Origin: Callipepla californica brunnescens
Taxonomy: Eukaryota > Chordata > Aves > Galliformes > Odontophoridae
NCBI GenBank assembly: GCA_023055505.1
Contig: JALIRH010000075.1
Span: 806,001-870,000 of the forward strand
Reading direction: 5' to 3'
Length of the DNA: 64,000 bases
Below, one piece after another: positions 1 to 11,217 of the stretch; within the stretch, counting starts at the first letter, position 1, and every line of letters begins with the position of its first letter. The notes under the pieces are model-generated. The model had not been told where the DNA came from. It searched no databases and saw only the letters and a program-made list of their open reading frames with translations. The position numbers and the translations under genes were made by a program.

Positions 1-208
1 CAATAAACTTTTTATTGGAGCTTCCTTCATGCAAATTATTAGAAGGTGCACATACAGGCACATGCTCTATGCACGAACCGCTGTTAACCGCGGATTCCGA
101 TTCAATCGCATCAATCGCGTTTACTTCTGAGATTGCCGCTAAGGAAGACGCGAGTCAGAAGACTGCCTTACACTCTATAGCGGCTTCTTATTCAGCCGTC
201 TACTGTCC

Positions 209-215
209 TATATAA
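209..215 (+). other. TATATAA string recurring at about +140 of most A, S and B monomers
   Basis: The context is CTGTCCTATATAACGATTCG. It is replaced by CTAGATAA in several A3 monomers (for example near 12535, 14293 and 43047) and by CTATATTAAGG in C and D. It resembles a TATA box and could help satellite transcription, but an AT-rich string this short is weak evidence and no start site can be inferred. Confidence 0.3.
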
Positions 216-1840
216 CGATTCGTTGTTAACGCATGTAAGGGACTCAGTTTCAGGAGCTGTATGAGAACGTATGCTGAACCCCAATGTCAGTGAGACGAAA
301 AATTTAAATCCCACTTTGCTCCGCAACTGAATACAAAGTATGTCTGCATCGGTCATTCACCTGCAAGCACGATTTCAATCTTTTCTCTGAGAAGTGTTCT
401 TATTCATTTGAGATCCTCTATGTTACACAGTCACTCCTCGTTTCCTTACTCTACACAGTGATCGTTTTGATTCTTCACAGAACCATATGCTGTTCAGTGC
501 TAAGGAAACAGTGTAGATACTTAAAGTACTTAGACCTGTTTCCTCTAACAAATGCATGTGTCATTTCAACACTTACTATTGTTTCCCAGTAAGCCTTTTC
601 ATTGGAGCTTCTATAATGCAGATTATAAGAAGGTGCACATACCGGCACATGCTCTATGCACGAACCGCTGTTAACCGCGGATTCCGATTCAATCGCATCA
701 ATCGCGTTTACTTCTGAGATTGCCGCTAAGGAAGACGCGAGTCAGAAGACTGCCTTACACTCTATAGCGGCTTCTTATTCAGCCGTCTACTGTCCTATAT
801 AAAGATCGCGGTTAGCGCATGTAAGGGACTCAGTTTCAGGAGATGTACGAGAATGTATGCTGAACCCCAAAGTTTTTGAGACGAAAAATTTAAATCCCAC
901 TTTGCTCTGCAACTGAATGCAAAGCATGTCTGCATCGGTCATTCACCTGCAAGCACGATTTCAAACTTTTCTCTGAGAAGTGTTCTTATCCATTTTAGAT
1001 CCATTATGTAACACAGTCACTCCTCGTTTCCTTACTCTACACAGTGATCGTTTTGTTTCTTCACAGAACCATGTGCTGTTCAGTGCTAAGGAAACAGTGT
1101 AGATGCTTAAAGTAATTAGAGATGTTTCCTCTACCAAATGCATCTGAATTTCCACCTCTTACAATTCTTTCCCAAGAAACTTTTTATTGGAGCTTCCTAA
1201 ATGCAAATTATAAGAAGGTGCACATACCGGCACAAGCACTATGCACGAACCGCTGTTAACCGCGGATTCCAATTCAATCGCATCAATCGCCTTTACTTCT
1301 GAGATTGCCGCTAAGGAAGACGCGAGTCAGAAGACGGCCTTACACTCTATAGCGGCTTCTTAGTCAGCCGTCTACTGTCCTATATAAAGATCGCGGTTAG
1401 CGCATGTAAGGGACTCAGTTTCAGGAGATGTACGAGAATGTATGCTGAACCCCAAAGTTTTTTGAGACGAAAAATTTAAATCCCACTTTGCTCTGCAACT
1501 GAATGCAAAGCATGTCTGCATCGGTCATTCACCTGCAAGCACGATTTCAAACTTTTCTCTGAGAAGTGTTCTTATCCATTTTAGATCCATTATGTAACAC
1601 AGTCACTCCTCGTTTCCTTACTCTACAAAGTGATCGTTTTGTTTCTCCACAGAACCATAAGCTGTTTAGTGCTAAGGAAACAGTGTAGATGCTTAAAGTA
1701 CTTATAGATGTTTCCTCTACCAAATGCATCTGAATTTAAACCTCTTACAATTCTTTCCCAATAAACTTTTTATTGGAGCTTCCTTCATGCAAATTATAAG
1801 AAGGTGCACATACCGGCACATGCTCTATGCACGAACCGCT

Positions 1841-1988
1841 GTTAACCGCGGATTCCGACTCAATCGAATCAATTGCCTTTACTTCTGAGATTGCCGCTAA
1901 GGAAGACTCGAGACAGAGGACGGCCTTACACTCTATAGCGGCTTCTTATTCAGCCGTCTACTGTCCTATATAACGATTCGCGGTTAAC
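1841..1988. repeat. 10-bp inverted repeat with 128-base spacer inside the monomer (example)
   Basis: GTTAACCGCG at 1841-1850 is the exact reverse complement of CGCGGTTAAC at 1979-1988. The left arm is in nearly every monomer. The right arm is intact in most S monomers, the A1 at 5937 and most A4, and altered in the other A1 (CGTTGTTAAC), most A2 (CGCGGTTTAC) and A3 (CGCGGTTAGC). B, C, D and E lack it. The left arm also sits in an imperfect dyad, CCGCTGTTAACCGCGG. Confidence 0.85.
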
Positions 1989-3585
1989 GCATGTAAGGGA
2001 CTCAGTTTCAGGAGCTGTACGAGAACGTATGCTGAACCCCAATGTTAGTGAGATGAAAAATTTAAATCCCACTTTGCTCTGCAACTGAATACAAAGTATG
2101 TCTGCATCGGTCATTCACCTGCAAGCACGATTTCAAACTTTTCTCTGAGAAGTGTTCTTATCCATTTGAGATCCTCTATGTTACACAGTCACTCCTCGTT
2201 TCCTTACTCTACACAGTGATCGTTTTGATTCCTCACAGAACCATATGCTGTTTAGTGCCTAGGAAACAGTGTAGATGCTTAAAGTAATTAGAGATGTTTC
2301 CTCTACCAAATGCATCTGAATTTCCACCTCTTACAATTCTTTCCCAGTAAGCCTTTTCATTGGAGCTTCTATAATGCAGATAATAAGAAGGTGCACATAC
2401 CGGCACATGCTCTATGCACGAACCGCTGTTAACCGCGGATTCCGATTCAATCGAATCAATTGCCTTTACTTCTGAGATTGCCGCTAAGGAAGACTCGAGA
2501 CAGAGGACGGCCTTACACTCTATAGCGGCTTCTTATTCAGCCGTCTACTGTCCTATATAACGATTCGCGGTTAACGCATGTAAGGGACTCAGTTTCAGGA
2601 GCTGTACGAGAACGTATGCTGAACCCCAATGTTAGTGAGACGAAAAATTTAAATCCCACTTTGCTCTGCAACTGAATACAAAGTATGTCTGCATCGGTCA
2701 TTCACCTGCAAGCACGATTTCAAACTTTTCTCTGAGAAGTGTTCTTATCCATTTGAGATCCTCTATGTTACACAGTCACTCCTCGTTTCCTTACTCTACA
2801 CAGTGATCGTTTTGATTCCTCACAGAACCATATGCTGTTTAGTGCCAAGGAAACAGTGTAGATGCTTAAACTACTTATAGATGTTTCCTCTACCAAATGC
2901 ATCTGAATTTCCACATCTTAAAATTCTTTCCCAATAAACTTTTTATAGGAGCTTCCTTCATGCAAATTATTAGAAGGTGCACATACCGGCACAAGCACTA
3001 TGCACGAACCGCTGTTAACCGCGGATTCCGATTCAATCGCATCAATCGCCTTTACTTCTGAGATTGCCGCTAAGGAAGACGCGAGTCAGAAGACTGCCTT
3101 ACACTCTATAGCGGCTTCTTATTCAGCCGTCTACTGTCCTATATAACGATTCGCGGTTTACGCATGTAAGGGACTCAGTTTCAGGAGCTGTACGAGAACG
3201 TATGCTGAACCCCAATGTTAGTGAGACGTAAAATTTAAATCCCACTTTGCTCTGCAACTGAATACAAAGTATGTCTGCATCGGTCATTCACCTGCAAGCA
3301 CGATTTCAAACTTTTCTCTGACAACTGTTCTTATCCATTTTAGTTCCTCTATGTAACACAGTCACTCCTCGTTTCCTTTCCATACAGAGTGATCTTTATG
3401 ATTCTTCACAGAACCATGTGCTGTTCAGTGCTAAGGAAACAGTGTAGATGCTTAAAGTACTTATAGATGTTTCCTCTACCAAATGCATCTGTATTTCCTC
3501 CTCTTACAATTGTTTCCCAATAATCTTTTCATTTGAACCTGTAGAATGCAAATTATAAGAAGGTGCACATACCGGCACAAGCACT

Positions 3586-6500
3586 ATGCACGAACCGCTG
3601 TTAACCGCGGATTCCGATTCAATCGCATCAATCGCCTTTACTTCTGAGATTGCCGCTAAGGAAGACGCGAGTCAGAAGACTGCCGATCATTGTTTTCGGC
3701 TTCTCTATTCACCCGGCTGTCTTTCTATATTAAGGAATCGCGACTTTCATGTGAAAGTGACTCAGTTTCAGGAGCTGTATTAGAATGTATACTGTACCCC
3801 AGTGTTAGCGAGAGGGAAATTTTAAATCCATCTTAACTCTGCTACTGAATGCAAAGTAATTCTGCATCGGTCATTCAACTGCAAGCACGATTTCAAACTT
3901 TTCTCTGACAAGTGTTGTTATCCATTTTAGATCCTCATTGTAACACATCACTCCTCGTTTCCTTACCATACACAGTGATCGTTTTGATTCCACACAGAAC
4001 CATGTGCTGTTTAGTGCTAAGGAAACAGTGTAGATACTTAAAGTACTTAGACCTGTTTCCTCTAACAAATGCATGTGTCATTTCAACACTTACTATTGTT
4101 TCCCAGTAAGCCTTTTCATTGGAGCTTCTATAATGCAGATTATAAGAAGGTGCACATACCGGCACAAGCACTATGCACGAACCGCTGTTAACCGCGGATT
4201 CCGATTCAATCGCATCAATCGCCTTTACTTCTGAGTTTGCCGCTAAGGAAGAAGCGAGTCAGAAGACTGCCGATCACTGTATAGCGGCTTCTCTATTCAC
4301 CCGGCTGTCTTTCCATATTAAGGAATCGCGAAAAACACGTGAAAATGAGTCTGTTTCAGGAGCTGTATGAGAATGTATACTGGACATCAGTGTTAGTGAG
4401 AGGGAAATTTTAAATCCCACTACTTTTCTGCTACTGAATGCAAAGTATGTCTGCATCAGTCATTCACCTGCAAGCACGATTTCAAACTTTTCTCTGACAA
4501 CTGTTGTTATACAATTTAGATCCTCATTGTAACACAGTCAACCCTCGTTTCCTTACTCTACCCAGTGATCCTTTTGATTCTCCACAGAAACATATGCTGT
4601 CTAGTGCCAAGGAAACAGTGTAGATGCTTAAACTACTTATAGATGTTTCCTCTACCAAATGCATCTGAATTTCCACCTCTTACAATTCTTTCCCAGTAAG
4701 CCTTTTCATTGGAGCTTCTATAATGCAGATTATAAGAAGGTGCACATACCGGCACAAGCACTATGCACGAACCGCTGTTAACCGCGGATTCCGATTCAAT
4801 CGCATCAATCGCCTTTACTTCTGAGTTTGCTGCTAAGGAAGAAGCGAGTCAGAAGACTGCCGATCACTGTATAGCGGCTTCTCTATTCACCCGGCTGTCT
4901 TTCTATATTAAGGAATCGCGAAAAAAACGTGAAAATGAGTCCGATTCAGGAGCTGTATGAGAATGAATACTGGACATCAGTGTTAGTGAGAGGGAAATTT
5001 TAAATCCCACTACTTTTCTGCTACTGAATGCAAAGTATGTCTGCATCAGTCATTCACCTGCAAGCACGATTTCAAACTTTTCTCTGACAACTGTTGTTAT
5101 CCATTTTAGATCCTCATTGTAACACATCACTCCTCGTTTCCCTACCATACACAGTGATCGTTTTAATTCCACACAAATCCATGTGCTGTTCAGTGCTAAG
5201 GAAACAGTGTAGATACTTAAACTACTTATAGATGTTTCCTCTACCAAATGCATCTGTATTTCCTCCTCTTACAATTGTTTCCCAGTAAGCCTTTTCATTT
5301 GAACCTGTAGAATGCAAATTATAAGAAGGTGCACATACCGGCACAAGCACTATGCACGAACCGCCGTTAACCGCGGATTCCGATTCAATCGCATCAATCG
5401 CCTTTACTTCTGAGATTGCCGCTAAGGAAGACGCGAGTCAGAAGACTGCCTTACACTCTATAGCGGCTTCTTATTCAGCCGTCTACTGTCCTATATAAAG
5501 ATCGCGGTTAGCGCATGTAAGGGACTCAGTTTCAGGAGATGTACGAGAATGTATGCTGAACCCCAAAGTTTTTGAGACGAAAAATTTAAATCCCACTTTG
5601 CTCTGCAACTGAATGCAAAGCATGTCTGCATCGGTCATTCACCTGCAAGCACGATTTCAAACTTTTCTCTGACAACTGTTGTTATACAATTTAGATCCTC
5701 TATGTTACACAGTCACTCCTCGTTTCCTTACTCTACACAGTGATCGTTTTGATTCCTCACAGAACCATATGCTGTTTAGTGCCAAGGAAACAGTGTAGAT
5801 GCTTAAACTACTTATAGATGTTTCCTCTACCAAATGCATCTGAATTTAAACCTCTTACAATTCTTTCCCAATAAACTTTTTATTGGAGCTTCCTTCATGC
5901 AAATTATTAGAAGGTGCACATACAGGCACATGCTCTATGCACGAACCGCTGTTAACCGCGGATTCCGATTCAATCGCATCAATCGCGTTAACTTCTGAGA
6001 TTGCCGCTAAGGAAGACGCGAGTCAGAAGACTGCCTTACACTCTATAGCGGCTTCTTATTCAGCCGTCTACTGTCCTATATAACGATTCGCGGTTAACGC
6101 ATGTAAGGGACTCAGTTTCAGGAGCTGTATGAGAACGTATGCTGAACCCCAATGTCAGTGAGACGAAAAATTTAAATCCCACTTTGCTCCGCAACTGAAT
6201 ACAAAGTATGTCTGCATCGGTCATTCACCTGCAAGCACGATTTCAATCTTTTCTCTGAGAAGTGTTCTTATTCATTTGAGATCCTCTATGTTACACAGTC
6301 ACTCCTCGTTTCCTTACTCTACACAGTGATCGTTTTGATTCTTCACAGAACCATATGCTGTTCAGTGCTAAGGAAACAGTGTAGATACTTAAAGTACTTA
6401 GACCTGTTTCCTCTAAAAAATGCATGTGTCATTTCAACACTTACTATTGTTTCCCAGTAAGCCTTTTCATTGGAGCTTCTATAATGCAGATTATAAGAAG

Positions 6501-9455
6501 GTGCACATACCGGCACATGCTCTATGCACGAACCACTGTTAACCGCGGATTCCGATTCAATCGCATCAATCGCCTTTACTTCTGAGATTGCCGCTAAGGA
6601 AGACGCGAGTCAGAACACTGCCTTACACTCTATAGCGGCTTCACTATTCAGCCCTCTGCTGTCCTATATAACAAATCGCGAATAACGCATGTAAGGAACT
6701 CAGTTTCAGGAGATGTACGATAATGTATGCTGAACCCCAAAGTTTTTGAGACGAAAAATTTAAATCCCACTTTGCTCTGCAACTGAATGCAAAGCATGTC
6801 TGCATCGGTCATTCACCTGCAAGCACGATTTCAAACTTTTCTCTGAGAAGTGTTCTTATCCATTTTAGATCCATTATGTAACACAGTCACTCCTCGTTTC
6901 CTTACTCTACACAGTGATCGTTTTGTTTCTTCACAGAACCATGTGCTGTTCAGTGCTAAGGAAACAGTGTAGATGCTTAAAGTAATTAGAGATGTTTCCT
7001 CTACCAAATGCATCTGAATTTCCACCTCTTACAATTCTTTCCCAAGAAACTTTTTATTGGAGCTTCCTAAATGCAAATTATAAGAAGGTGCACATACCGG
7101 CACAAGCACTATGCACGAACCGCTGTTAACCGCGGATTCCAATTCAATCGCATCAATCGCCTTTACTTCTGAGATTGCCGCTAAGGAAGACGCGAGTCAG
7201 AAGACGGCCTTACACTCTATAGCGGCTTCTTAGTCAGCCGTCTACTGTCCTATATAAAGATCGCGGTTAGCGCATGTAAGGGACTCAGTTTCAGGAGATG
7301 TACGAGAATGTATGCTGAACCCCAAAGTTTTTTGAGACGAAAAATTTAAATCCCACTTTGCTCTGCAACTGAATGCAAAGCATGTCTGCATCGGTCATTC
7401 ACCTGCAAGCACGATTTCAAACTTTTCTCTGAGAAGTGTTCTTATCCATTTTAGATCCATTATGTAACACAGTCACTCCTCGTTTCCTTACTCTACAAAG
7501 TGATCGTTTTGTTTCTCCACAGAACCATAAGCTGTTTAGTGCTAAGGAAACAGTGTAGATGCTTAAAGTACTTATAGATGTTTCCTCTACCAAATGCATC
7601 TGAATTTAAACCTCTTACAATTCTTTCCCAATAAACTTTTTATTGGAGCTTCCTTCATGCAAATTATAAGAAGGTGCACATACCGGCACATGCTCTATGC
7701 ACGAACCGCTGTTAACCGCGGATTCCGACTCAATCGAATCAATTGCCTTTACTTCTGAGATTGCCGCTAAGGAAGACTCGAGACAGAGGACGGCCTTACA
7801 CTCTATAGCGGCTTCTTATTCAGCCGTCTACTGTCCTATATAACGATTCGCGGTTAACGCATGTAAGGGACTCAGTTTCAGGAGCTGTACGAGAACGTAT
7901 GCTGAACCCCAATGTTAGTGAGATGAAAAATTTAAATCCCACTTTGCTCTGCAACTGAATACAAAGTATGTCTGCATCGGTCATTCACCTGCAAGCACGA
8001 TTTCAAACTTTTCTCTGAGAAGTGTTCTTATCCATTTGAGATCCTCTATGTTACACAGTCACTCCTCGTTTCCTTACTCTACACAGTGATCGTTTAGATT
8101 CCTCACAGAACCATATGCTGTTTAGTGCCAAGGAAACAGTGTAGATGCTTAAAGTAATTAGAGTTGTTTCCTCTACCAAATGCATCTGAATTTCCACCGC
8201 TTACAATTCTTTCCCAGTAAGCCTTTTCATTGGAGCTTCTATAATGCAGATTATAAGAAGGTGCACATACCGGCACATGCTCTATGCACGAACCGCTGTT
8301 AACCGCGGATTCCGATTCAATCGCATCAATTGCCTTTACTTCTGAGATTGCCGCTAAGGAAGACTCGAGACAGAGGACGGCCTTACACTCTATAGCGGCT
8401 TCTTATTCAGCCCTCTACTGTCCTATATAACGATTCGCGGTTAACGCATGTAAGGGACTCAGTTTCAGGAGCTGTACGAGAACGTATGCTGAACCCACAT
8501 GTTAGTGAGATGAAAAATTTAAATCCCACTTTGCTCTGCAACTGAATACAAAGTATGTCTGCATCGGTCATTCACCTGCAAGCACGATTTCAAACTTTTC
8601 TCTGAGAAGTGTTCTTATCCATTTGAGATCCTCTATGTTACACAGTCACTCCTCGTTTCCTTACTCTACACAGTGATCGTTTTGATTCCTCACAGAACCA
8701 TATGCTGTTTAGTGCCAAGGAAACAGTGTAGATGCTTAAACTACTTATAGATGTTTCCTCTACCAAATGCATCTGAATTTCCACATCTTAAAATTCTTTC
8801 CCAATAAACTTTTTATAGGAGCTTCCTTCATGCAAATTATTAGAAGGTGCACATACCGGCACAAGCACTATGCACGAACCGCTGTTAACCGCGGATTCCG
8901 ATTCAATCGCATCAATCGCCTTTACTTCTGAGATTGCCGCTAAGGAAGACGCGAGTCAGAAGACTGCCTTACACTCTATAGCGGCTTCTTATTCTGCCGT
9001 CTACTGTCCTATATAACGATTCGCGGTTTACGCATGTAAGGGACTCAGTTTCAGGAGCTGTACGAGAACGTATGCTGAACCCCAATGTTAGTGAGACGTA
9101 AAATTTAAATCCCACTTTGCTCTGCAACTGAATACAAAGTATGTCTGCATCGGTCATTCACCTGCAAGCACGATTTCAAACTTTTCTCTGACAACTGTTC
9201 TTATCCATTTTAGTTCCACTATGTAACACAGTCACTCCTCGTTTCCTTTCCATACAGAGTGATCTTTATGATTCTTCACAGAACCATGTGCTGTTCAGTG
9301 CTAAGGAAACAGTGTAGATGCTTAAAGTACTTATAGATGTTTCCTCTACCAAATGCATCTGTATTTCCTCCTCTTACAATTGTTTCCCAATAATCTTTTC
9401 ATTTGAACCTGTAGAATGCAAATTATAAGAAGGTGCACATACCGGCACAAGCACT
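3586..9455. repeat. HOR unit, 10-mer: C-D-D-A3-A1-B-A3-S-S-A2
   Basis: Monomer starts: 3586 C, 4173 D, 4763 D, 5352 A3, 5937 A1, 6524 B, 7111 A3, 7697 S, 8284 S, 8870 A2. The two adjacent D monomers are not repeated elsewhere; the first D is 590 bases. The C monomer has one change in its CACGTG palindrome (CATGTG at 3743-3758). The monomer at 5352 joins an A3 head to an S-type tail. The A1 at 5937 carries CGCGGTTAAC, where the other A1 copies carry CGTTGTTAAC. Confidence 0.85.
5352..5936 (+). repeat. Chimeric monomer: A3 head joined to S2-type tail
   Basis: The sequence is A3-like through GAATGCAAAGCATG (5611-5624), then switches to GACAACTGTTGTTATAC from 5671. The exchange therefore lies within 5625-5671, in the block conserved by all classes. 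It still leaves through J2 into A1, as a normal A3 does. Confidence 0.82.
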
Positions 9456-9612
9456 ATGCACGAACCGCCGTTAACCGCGGATTCCGATTCAATCGCATCA
9501 ATCGCCTTTACTTCTGAGATTGCCGCTAAGGAAGACGCGAGTCAGAAGACTGCCGATCATTGTTTTCGGCTTCTCTATTCACCCGGCTGTCTTTCTATAT
9601 TAAGGAATCGCG

Positions 9613-9628
9613 ACTTTCACGTGAAAGT
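9613..9628. repeat. 16-bp perfect palindrome around CACGTG, class C hallmark
   Basis: ACTTTCACGTGAAAGT equals its own reverse complement. It lies at +157 (once +156) of class C monomers. Perfect copies start at 9613, 11375, 16653, 18414, 23107, 23694, 27803, 32498, 36019, 46582 and 53037. One-base-altered copies start at 3743, 39540 and 61254. The core is an E-box hexamer, so a bHLH-type binding site is conceivable, but nothing else supports that. Confidence 0.9.
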
Positions 9629-10629
9629 GACTCAGTTTCAGGAGCTGTATTAGAATGTATACTGTACCCCAGTGTTAGCGAGAGGGAAATTTTAAATCCA
9701 TCTTAACTCTGCTACTGAATGCAAAGTAATTCTGCATCGGTCATTCAACTGCAAGCACGATTTCAAACTTTTCTCTGACAAGTGTTGATATCCATTTTAG
9801 ATCCTCATTGTAACACATCACTCCTCGTTTCCCTACCATACACAGTGATCGTTTTGATTCCTCACAGAACCATGTGCTGTTTAGTGCTAAGGAAACAGTG
9901 TAGATACTTAAAGTACTTAGACCTGTTTCCTCTAACAAATGCATGTGTCATTTCAACACTTACTATTGTTTCCCAGTAAGCCTTTTCATTGGAGCTTCTA
10001 TAATGCAGATTATAAGAAGGTGCACATACCGGCACATGCTCTATGCACGAACCGCTGTTAACCGCGGATTCCGATTCAATCGCATCAATCGCCTTTACTT
10101 CTGAGATTGCCGGTAAGGAAGACGCGAGTCAGAAGACTGCCTTACACTCTATAGCGGCTTCACTATTCAGCCCTCTGCTGTCCTATATAACAAATCGCGA
10201 ATAACGCATGTAAGGAACTCAGTTTCAGGAGCTGTACGAGAATGTATGCTGAACCCCAAAGTTTTTGAGACGAAAAATTTAAATCCCACTTTGCTCTGCA
10301 ACTGAATACAAAGTATGTCTGCATTGGTCATTCACCTGCAAGCACGATTTCAAACTTTTCTCTGAGAAGTGTTCTTATCCATTTGAGATCCTTTATGTAA
10401 CACAGTCACTCCTCGTTTCCTTTCCATACAGAGTGATCTTTATGATTCTTCACAGAACCATGTGCTGTTCAGTGCTAAGGAAACAGTGTAGATGCTTAAA
10501 GTAATTAGAGATGTTTCCTCTATCAAATGCATCTGAATTTCCACCTCTTACAATTCTTTCCCAAGAAACTTTTTATTGGAGCTTCCTCCATGCAAATTAT
10601 AAGAAGGTGCACATACCGGCACAAGCACT

Positions 10630-11217
10630 ATGCACGAACCGCTGTTAACCGCGGATTCCAATTCAATCGCATCAATCGCCTTTACTTCTGAGTTTGCCGC
10701 TAAGGAAGAAGCGAGTCAGAAGACTGCCGAGCACTATATATCGGCTTCACTACATTTCCGGCAATCATTCTATCTTAACGAATCGCTACTAACAAGTGAA
10801 AGTGACTCAGTTTCAGGAGCTGTATGAGAATATATACTGGACTCCAGTGTTAGTGAGAGGGAAATTTTAAATTCCAATTTACTCTGCGAATGAATGCAAA
10901 GTATGTCTGCATCGGTCATTCACCTGCAAGCACGATTTCAAACTTTTCTCTGACCACTGTTCTTATCCATTTTAGTTCCTCTATGTAACACAGTCACTCC
11001 TCGTTTCCTTACTCTACACAGTGATCGTTTTGATTCTCCACAGAACCATATGCTGTCTAGTGCTAAGGAAACAGTGTAGATGCTTAAAGTACTTATAGAT
11101 GTTTCCTCTACCAAATGCATCTGTATTTCCTCCTCTTACAATTGTTTCCCAATAATCTTTTCATTTGAACCTGTAGAATGCAAATTATAAGAAGGTGCAC
11201 ATACCGGCACAAGCACT
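10630..11217 (+). repeat. Class E monomer, a rare class seen only twice
   Basis: The variable stretch, GAGCACTATATATCGGCTTC through GAATCGCTACTAACAAGTG, matches no other class and recurs only at 17670. The head is D-like (GAGTTTGCCGC, AAGCGAG), the middle has AATTTACTCTGCGAATG, and the tail has GACCACTGTTCTTATCC. The two copies differ at TACATTTCC (10750) versus TACTTTTCC (17790). It may be a remnant of an older HOR composition. Confidence 0.87.

Larger units (their letters stand above)
1..3585. repeat. Partial HOR unit: A1-A3-A3-S-S-A2
   Basis: Bases 1-68 are the end of a J2 linker and the lead into the first monomer. Monomer starts and classes are 69 A1, 656 A3, 1241 A3, 1827 S, 2414 S, 3000 A2. 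The unit matches 5870-9455 at an offset of 5,868-5,870 bases. The exception is the monomer at 656, whose variable stretch is A3-like while its counterpart at 6524 is class B. The monomer at 2414 uses the second S-type tail and a J2 linker into A2, the same ending seen in most complete units to the right. Confidence 0.85.

Noticed and set aside
15..215. Small plus-strand open frames starting near the monomer lead, as candidate genes
   Set aside because: They recur because the DNA recurs, their ends change with monomer class, some copies have internal stops (for example TTAGTCAGCC in the A3 at 1241 and GAGTTAGAAG in the A3 at 20606), and I recognise no domain.
218..234. A genuine CENP-B box
   Set aside because: Only 6 of 9 core positions match and the defining CGGG is absent. 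Kept only as a low-interest finding.
961..1155. Minus-strand open frames in the monomer tail, as candidate genes
   Set aside because: Length and ends differ between tail types, overlapping plus-strand frames are just as long, and there is no recognisable protein family.
9613..9628. Budding-yeast-type CDEI centromere element (RTCACRTG)
   Set aside because: The sequence reads TTCACGTG, the required purine is missing, and no CDEII/CDEIII arrangement follows. A point centromere does not fit a 64-kb satellite.
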